Below are positions 57,197-64,000 of a DNA stretch of 64,000 nt, piece by piece (position 1 is the stretch's first letter; the number at the start of each line of letters is the position of its first letter). Location: positions 806,001-870,000 of the forward strand of contig SSBO01000004.1 of assembly GCA_005281725.1 (NCBI GenBank). The letters are read 5' to 3'. Below the pieces are notes generated by a model. The model saw only the letters and a program-made list of their open reading frames with translations. It did not search any database and was not told where the DNA came from. The position numbers were made by a program, and so were the translations under genes. This DNA is from Wuchereria bancrofti (Eukaryota; Nematoda; Chromadorea; Rhabditida; Onchocercidae).

Positions 57197-58971
57197 TCAT
57201 AAAGAGGGAAAGATATTTAAATAATTCTGGCAAAATTTAAAGGAAACCTTAGCCATTATTATTTCATCATCCCAACGCATTGCTCCAATTTTTTTGATTG
57301 CGGTAACGAGAAGGGTTTTAGCTTTATCCGAAGACTCATGCATTCTTTGAGCCACCAAATCAACTGATACCTTAAAATCGACTACTTTGAAAAATGCTTC
57401 GGCATCTCAAAAATCCTTTTTTCCTTTTCAAAGTTCCTTAACCTCGCTTTCTTCTAGTTAAATTTAAAACAAGAAATATGACCTTTTCATCCTCTCTCCA
57501 GCAATCATAATCCGTTACAATAGCAGTTGTTGCAAATGGAATGCCCAATTCTTTCGCCAGATAAACCTATTAAATAATAATGATGAAGACATGGAATTTA
57601 TGCACTGAAGAATACAAGAACTCGAGCACATTCAAACTACTCGAAACTTCTACAAAAATGATCATTTACATCCAAATAAACCACAGTTTTGATAAGAAAC
57701 TAGAAATTGTTGGCTAAGAAGTCTGTCACTGTCCATAGTCTTAGCTGACCAAACGAAAAAACCTGACAGATGACAGCATAAATCTCCTCTGGCTGGTGGT
57801 GCAAGATGCTATTATCAAAACTTACTTCTGGACAAACGGTCATGTTGATAATATCAGCATTCCAGCCGCGGTACACTTCACTTTCAGCTCGAGAGGAATA
57901 TCGCGGTCCTTCAATACATATTGCCGTTCCGGTTTTGAAAATTTTGTATTTGAGTTCTTCTGCAGATGAAATTAAGACCTAAAACAAATAACCATGGTGA
58001 GAGAGAGAGTAAGCAAATGGCTTACTTACTTACAAAATTTTTTAACTTTCTCATTTTTTGAACAAAAATTCCTGATATTTCCTGGGCATTGTTAAATCAA
58101 ACATAAATTCTTTTCTAAACCGGAACACCTGTCTTAGTTTTTCATTGTACGCCGGATACATAGGAATGTGACATACACCTTTAGGGTGGCCATTCTTACC
58201 ATCATGGAATGTTACTTCACGCTTGAATGTTCTGAAATTAAATGTTGAAATATTGTTTGATTAAAATTAGAAACATACAGGAAGTAATAAATGTATCAGG
58301 AAAAATGAAAAAATTTTTTCACCTATCAATGAAGGAATCCAAAAACACAAATGAACCCGGTGTGATTTCTTCTTTTAAACTTCCGGATGCTGCTGTAGAT
58401 AAAATGACTTTTGCTCCTTAAATGATTTTGTTCAATAACGGTTTACAAGATATGAAGATGGTTTACTAAGATATAAAGAATCATGTAAATTCGAAAATGC
58501 ACCAATAGTTCAAATTATCGGATTATGCAGAAAAGTTCTCAATAACTATTTAGCGAGTGTTAGTATAACAAAATTACCCTGCTGCATGAGGGCCCACAAA
58601 TTTGCTCGATAGTTGATATTTGTTGGAGATACGTTGTGTTCCCGACCATGACGTGAAAGAAGAATACAGGTAGTATTGCCAACTTCCCCTTCGATAAGAG
58701 CATCTGATGGGGAACCAAACGGTGTACTCACTTTGTACTCTTGTGCATTACTAAATATTTTCGGGTCCTCAAGACCAGTTCCTCCGATGATTCCAATCTA
58801 AACAATTCATTACTTCAGTTCTCACTCTGTAATCCTATTAATAGGGGAAACATCTGTAATATAGGAAATTAGAAAAAGGCATTCTGAAATGTTTTCTGTA
58901 TGTGGTAGTTCAGAACACATTATTACTAGAAAAGATTGAATATTAAGTAAATTGGTAACCTTGAAATCCAT
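57197..58971 (-). CDS. mtap: S-methyl-5'-thioadenosine phosphorylase, 7 exons, 279 aa
   Basis: Cytosolic enzyme that phosphorolyses 5'-methylthioadenosine to adenine and methylthioribose-1-phosphate, feeding purine and methionine salvage. Exons: 58971-58960, 58797-58578, 58416-58323, 58231-58129, 57978-57826, 57566-57483 and 57370-57197. Family motifs in order: [31 protein letters not shown] (phosphate site), [46 protein letters not shown] and TDYDCW (base-binding Asp). Length matches the roughly 280 aa trimeric MTAP enzymes. The Met in SRAES-type PNPs and the INMT motif separate it from purine nucleoside phosphorylases that prefer inosine. The first exon is only four codons (MDFK) and is supported by phase. 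The final exon is read through a possible GTTTCC donor to the TGA at 57197; a further exon is possible but would change only the tail. Confidence 0.95.
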
Positions 58972-59600
58972 TGTTAATTATTGGTCTCTTTGAAGCAGAA
59001 CAGATCTAAAATTGTTAGTTGACTTCTTTCAATGTATTCGCACGCGGTAAACAAAATATGAGTAAGTGTACGGTACGAAGGAAAAAATAGAAATGATAAG
59101 ACCAAACTTTTGCAGAACTCGAAAAATCGAGAAATGAAATTAGGGAAATGACTCATCAAATTTCACTCATCAAACGGAACCATCAGCAATCATATAAATT
59201 CAAAAATTTAATATTAATTTGAAATATCGAATTACTTGCAAAGATTTTTTTCCAAATAACTGGTGTATTGAAACACAGCAGGAAAGAAAAATAAAACTCA
59301 CTAAGAAACGGAATTTTCCAAGACCTTATGAAAACATCAAATTAGAAGGCAATTGGAAGGCTACATGCAATTGAGCATTTAAGAAGATGCATTCATCAAG
59401 ACCTATATGCATTCAAAAAACATCAAAGCATGCTTAAAATACGAATATAATGCCACTAATTTCGTGCAATTCTAAAATAAAATATTTATGAACAAGTCAT
59501 TTCAGCATGTAATCGGCATTTACAAAGGTGAAAAAAACTCCACGGTAATTTCAAATGATAAATACTCTTTTTCCTTTATGAAATCCTTTTTCTTAAAAAA

Positions 59601-59951
59601 AAAACTCTTCCCAGCATGAGAAAAATTGAAGCTGTAGACAACAGTAAAGTCAATGAATTTTTGTCTTTCTCAACTAAATTTCCTTGGGATTAATTTCTAA
59701 CTTCCTTATGGTAAATGTACTTAACGGCTTATTTTTATAAACTTGCATTCTCTGAACCAAGTCTTCCTTTTCAAAGCTATTTTAACGGGTCTTTTTTAAA
59801 TGAAGAATCCCGTATTTCTGTAATAGAGTGATGATTATTAGAAAATGGGACTTTTGTAAGCCCACGTGACTCAAGTTTTATATCATCATGTATGATTGAT
59901 AGCTTTGTGTATTGATAAGTTGATCTTAAAATTATTTTGAGAGAATCCCAG
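59601..59951 (+). pseudogene. Decayed duplicate of YIPF3 intron 2 with a trace of exon 2
   Basis: It matches 54398-54746 over its full length with scattered substitutions and small indels (for example both have TTTTAACGGGTCTTTTTT and ATGATTGATAGCTTTGTGT). Similarity starts at the intron donor, and a TATGAAATC that mirrors the end of YIPF3 exon 2 (CATGAAATC) lies just upstream; it stops at the equivalent of the acceptor. No coding exon remains. Either a piece of YIPF3 was duplicated and decayed, or the intron consists of a mobile repeat that also inserted here. Confidence 0.75.
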
Positions 59952-60185
59952 GAATACTTGCGAAATCGTCTTTTCAGCAGAAGCACATTCCTGAAGGTGA
60001 TAAATTCTGGGATTTTAGTTTATTTCACATCTCAATATGCTGTTATCTGCATATGACAGGAAGTTAAACTTAGAACTATCCAATAAAGAAACTATCCAAC
60101 AAAGCACTTGTAGGACATGATACAGTAGAAGAAATGGACTTATCATAAAACAAGAAACGTTTGACCCTTTTTTCTTTCTTTTAAG

Positions 60186-60400
60186 TAGTACGCTTTTTTA
60201 TAAAAACTTCACTATCGAGACAGGCCAGGATAATTCAGTCTTATATCTAGAAAATATAAAAGCCAACATTAAACTGGCATGCTTAATGGATTTCCCCAAG
60301 AATCGTACTATATTATACTAAGAATTAGGAGTGATAGAACTTCTTGATAATTTGTTGCAAGAAGAATATGTATAGTACGCTTCTTTATAAAAACTTCACT
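60186..60400 (+). repeat. Pair of 28 bp direct repeats
   Basis: TAGTACGCTTTTTTATAAAAACTTCACT at about 60186 recurs with one base change at about 60373, offset 187 bp. Confidence 0.8.
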
Positions 60401-60581
60401 CGGGAATTGATTATCATGTGGTCAAAACCAGATTTAATAAATGGACTAAGATAACCATTATTTTCTGAAATGTTTGACCTGATGGAAAGAAGGAAGGATG
60501 AGATTGTTGGCATGCACATAGATTTGTTATATATCGAAATATTTTCAAATTAAAAAAAACACGACATATGTAAATGAGACC

Positions 60582-60745
60582 CAGAACGTATCGTTTTTGA
60601 TGATCCTAAGGCTATGTTAATGACCTATCCTATAAATGTACTACAAACATGGTTGATTTTTGTACGACAAATGAGGATGAATGTGGCTAATATTTTACAG
60701 AAGGAAGAAGAGAACCAGAACGTATCGTTCCTAATGATCCTAGAC
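60582..60745 (+). repeat. Pair of about 28 bp direct repeats
   Basis: CCAGAACGTATCGTTTTTGA and the following bases at about 60582 recur with a few changes at about 60715. Together with the adjacent pair this suggests local segmental duplication. Confidence 0.7.
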
Positions 60746-63700
60746 TTTAAAAAAAACTTGTCAAAACTGGAAAACCTCATCAAAGTAACACAACCTCGGT
60801 TGTCCCATCTGTTCGTTCGATGCATAGCAAGCCAATCCTGAACCTGCTTGACCATTGCAAGTGGACAGAGGGAGGGAAGGGACGGCGAATTGCACAATTT
60901 TAGCTACTTTCTATACTTCAAAAAAAACCGACGAAATCTCGGTTGATTTTTCTGTGCATATTACATCAGCGCTACTTCTTAATAGTTTAATGGGAAATTT
61001 AATCATTTTTCGTATAATAATATTGCGAAATAAGAGCTTTAAATGAATTTTCTAAAAGATACGCATATACACTTCTCAGTATATTTGAGAAGTTGTACTT
61101 ACATCATTGAGGGAACAACAATGTAATGTAATATGGTGAAAATGCTTATTTGTATTTATCATATATTAATACTATTATCTTATAATTCAATATGCCTGTT
61201 GTGTGTTTCATTGAACGTACTAAACGTACGGTTGACAATCTTAGTGGGGCTTAATTTTGGGTAGAAGAAGCAAATAGATATTTTAAACATCTTGATGAAT
61301 CATGCTAAGGTTTATTTTCCGATTAGATCTATTTTTCTTTTTATTCGATGAAGAGGAAGAAGGAGGAGAAATATCGGAGTTCCATGCTTGTTTCATTGAA
61401 AATTGTTAAAAGTATGATCGATTCTGATCCATGCAGCTGTTATTGATCCTTTTTGGGCAGCAGCCCTTTTATCTTTGATCCTTGCATTGATTACAGTTCA
61501 TAACAGGGAGAATTTCACTTTTCAGTTGAATAAACAGTTCACATTCCTTGTTCATTCTTACAAATATTTACATATGAAAAGAGTGTTTTAGTGATTTATG
61601 AAATGAAATGAGCAGCATTAGTTGAAATTGAAATTGAAATGAATGCAATCAGTGATTGCCAATAGCATTTGTGTGTTGGATGTTTGCTTAGAACGGTCAG
61701 TTGGCAATAGTTCCGTGCTATGAAGTTCTTCCGTAGACAACAACACACTGCTATTAGATTGGTTTGTTACTTCACTTCTTTTTTTCTAACTTCCTTTCAA
61801 TTAATTTTTCATTTCTTCCTATTTGCACAGTCATTCACTAATGAACTACTGATACACTAATCATAAGGTGAACCAATCAGTTCATGGCATTGTTTGCTGC
61901 CGGAATAACCAATGGTCAGGATGCTCAATTTCATCCTCTTCTCACATATATACTTTACGGCAGGGAAATTATTTTAATAAATTCGCATCATAGTGAGATT
62001 AGTTGAGTGGGTCCGGAATAGGAAGGATAAATGACAGATTAGATTGGAATAACATCATGATAAGTGAGATGTTTCTCTTTATGTTATCTTTACAAAGAAA
62101 AGTTACAAAACGGATGGGAGTTTTGCAGAATCGTACAGATCACTTCTTGTTACTGCGTACGTCGAATAATTCTGTTGTGTTTAAAATTACAGAGAAAATG
62201 ACGCACGTCAGTATATCACGTTCCACTATACGATTGCTACTCTGTAATGAGTTTATCATGAGCAGGACTCACTGAATCAGTATCATCAGTGAAACCATCC
62301 TGTAAATACTAATTTTGCGAAATATTTTTGCACCTTCCTCTAAAACAATACAAAATATACCTTTTTTCTTTTTACATTGCCTTTTGAAATTCATCTGGTT
62401 ACAAAAGTTGCTGTAACCAGCTAAGCTACCGTTTTTCGATTTCAATTATTTTTCTGCATTAAGCATAAAAACCGTGATACTCTTCTACTCCTGGTTTCCT
62501 GTTCTAGATAAGAAAGGTAGTAAGTTACATGTTGTTAAGACTATTCTTTCTCTTTCGCTTTTGTCCGAATAATTTGCTCTCTTCACTTTTTAGAATACAC
62601 ATTTATTAAATAAATGCAAACTGCCAATTTTGCAATCTTTTCATTCCGTTCTTTGCATGGGTTGGTTTGACATTTTTTCGTCTTCTGGGCTATCTCTTAG
62701 GATTTAACGGACATACCAAACAGACCAGAGACACTTTTTTTGAGTGCATATTTCTTTTTTACTCAATTTTATACTTAAAAAGAAAAAGAAAAAAGCTGAG
62801 AGGATAAAACCTCATTCTGCTCTACATCGATCTCTGTGTTATACAACCACCGGTTACTATTATAGTTTGACTTTCCGGTTTCTCCAAGCGATTTTCATTT
62901 GATCATTGATAGGATAGCTTTGCTTCTAGCTTATTTCAACATCAGTTGTATCCAAGACACACAAATTCTATACTTCTCCATAACGTCTCAAACAGTTCGA
63001 CCTTTAAAATTCAGTTTTAAGCTATGTTTTGTTGAGTATCAAAGAAAATGAAAGGGAATGGAAGAAAAACAAAAAAAGAAAAAGGAAGGTGTGATTTAGA
63101 AAAGCGAAATACCCTTGGGAAATGCTTTCATAAAACGAACGACAGAAAGGATCCGCTATTTTAGAAAGTTTCCTAAGGGGATTTGTTGGATCGGTTGATA
63201 AAGAGGACAACCGTCATTCTTTAATGGAGCTTCCTGGTAATAGAAAAAGAGCAGAGAAACAATGATCTGGAATAGCTATCGAGAAAACACTTTTAAATAA
63301 TAGCTTCCACTAGCTTTCTACTGTTAAATTAGAAAATCCGAAATCATTGTCTTTCTTTTCAGAGGACAATTTATTAGATATACTTATTTTGACACTATGA
63401 AAACGTTTCTTTATTTGCATCCATTTGAATATATCTGCGGTTAATCGAATGATTTATGTATTAGCTATCGCTGATTAAGTCTTTCATTCTTGAATTCTTG
63501 AACAATGAATAAGTATTTTTAAGAGTAACGAAAAATGTGTTCATTCTGGTAGTTATATGTGCGACAATGTTTAACAGAAAAATTTCTGCTTTTTGGACAA
63601 ATGTATGGCCCTCATGAAAGAAAATGAAAAGTTGAATGTTGACTGATTCGTTGTTCTGTTTTGATAAAATATTCCTTTTGCCGTGTTTGTTGCTGGCACT

Positions 63701-64000
63701 TCAATGTGTTGATTGTAAATGCAGCATTTCTTTCTGACGCATTTATGTGATTTATTGGTAAATAATGTTATTGAATTTCAATTGGTTGGGAAATATCTAA
63801 TAACGGATTGGATTATTTATCATAGCACTCATACAGTTTGGTTAGCTTCAAATGTAGACTTCCCATTATTATGTTTTAGTTCCAGTTTTCAGAGTAAATT
63901 GCAGCAATTCAATCGTAAATAACTTCAATGGAGATAGTGAAGACATTTATCATTGTTTTTTGGTTTTATGTGTTTTCATTACGGCCTTATTAAATTTTTT

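Larger units (their letters stand above)
58972..64000. other. Gene-poor 5 kb at the right edge
   Basis: No recognisable gene. It contains the decayed YIPF3 intron copy, two sets of short diverged direct repeats around 60.2-60.75 kb, and an 8 bp perfect hairpin at 62395-62420. Open frames of 60-90 codons (for example 62003-62275 plus) lack splice signals or known motifs. The start of the MTAP promoter should lie just right of 58971. Confidence 0.5.

Overview
The window reads as nuclear DNA of a nematode, probably a spirurid or filarial-type worm. The evidence is an AT-rich sequence, many short exons separated by introns of about 50-700 bp with TTTTCAG/TTTTAG-type acceptors, acceptor-like sites just upstream of several start codons (consistent with spliced-leader trans-splicing), and gene families that match nematode or general animal proteins. 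I see no bacterial genes, rRNA, tRNA or CRISPR array. The species call is an inference from gene structure, not from a database match. All gene models were built by hand from splice signals, reading-frame phase and remembered family sequences.

Layout. 1-9.4 kb, minus: the 5' half of a ROR-family receptor tyrosine kinase (CAM-1-like); only the N-terminal and immunoglobulin exons fall inside, and the rest runs off the left edge. 9.4-23 kb: a 13.6 kb stretch with no recognisable gene, with simple repeats and two weak candidate exons. 23.0-30.5 kb, minus: a complete 22-exon Na+/K+-ATPase alpha-type P-ATPase (1007 aa). 31.8-33.6 kb, minus: a 7-exon divergent aquaporin (273 aa) whose second NPA box is NLA. 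35.6-39.5 kb, minus: a 9-exon protein of about 502 aa that I do not recognise. 40.9-48.7 kb, plus: a 17-exon G9a/GLP-type (EHMT) histone H3K9 methyltransferase (721 aa) with a Cys-rich module, ankyrin repeats, pre-SET, SET and post-SET. 50.2-52.7 kb, minus: a TDP-43 (TDP-1) homologue. 53.7-55.6 kb, plus: a YIPF3-type Golgi membrane protein (258 aa). 57.2-59.0 kb, minus: S-methyl-5'-thioadenosine phosphorylase (MTAP, 279 aa). 59-64 kb: no recognisable gene, but it carries a decayed copy of YIPF3 intron 2 and several short direct repeats.

The genes are functionally unrelated (signalling receptor, ion pump, channel, chromatin, RNA binding, Golgi trafficking, nucleotide salvage). None of the spacings looks like a tight nematode operon (about 100 bp). 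The ATPase and a putative water/solute channel sit in tandem 1.3 kb apart; shared osmotic or ion physiology is only a suggestion. Two head-to-head pairs (unknown protein/EHMT, and TDP-1/YIPF3) probably share intergenic promoters.

I found no convincing new multi-gene system. The most useful leads are the NPA/NLA aquaporin, the ouabain-site substitutions in the ATPase, the TDP-43 homologue without a Gly-rich tail, the duplicated YIPF3 intron, and the unrecognised 502 aa protein.
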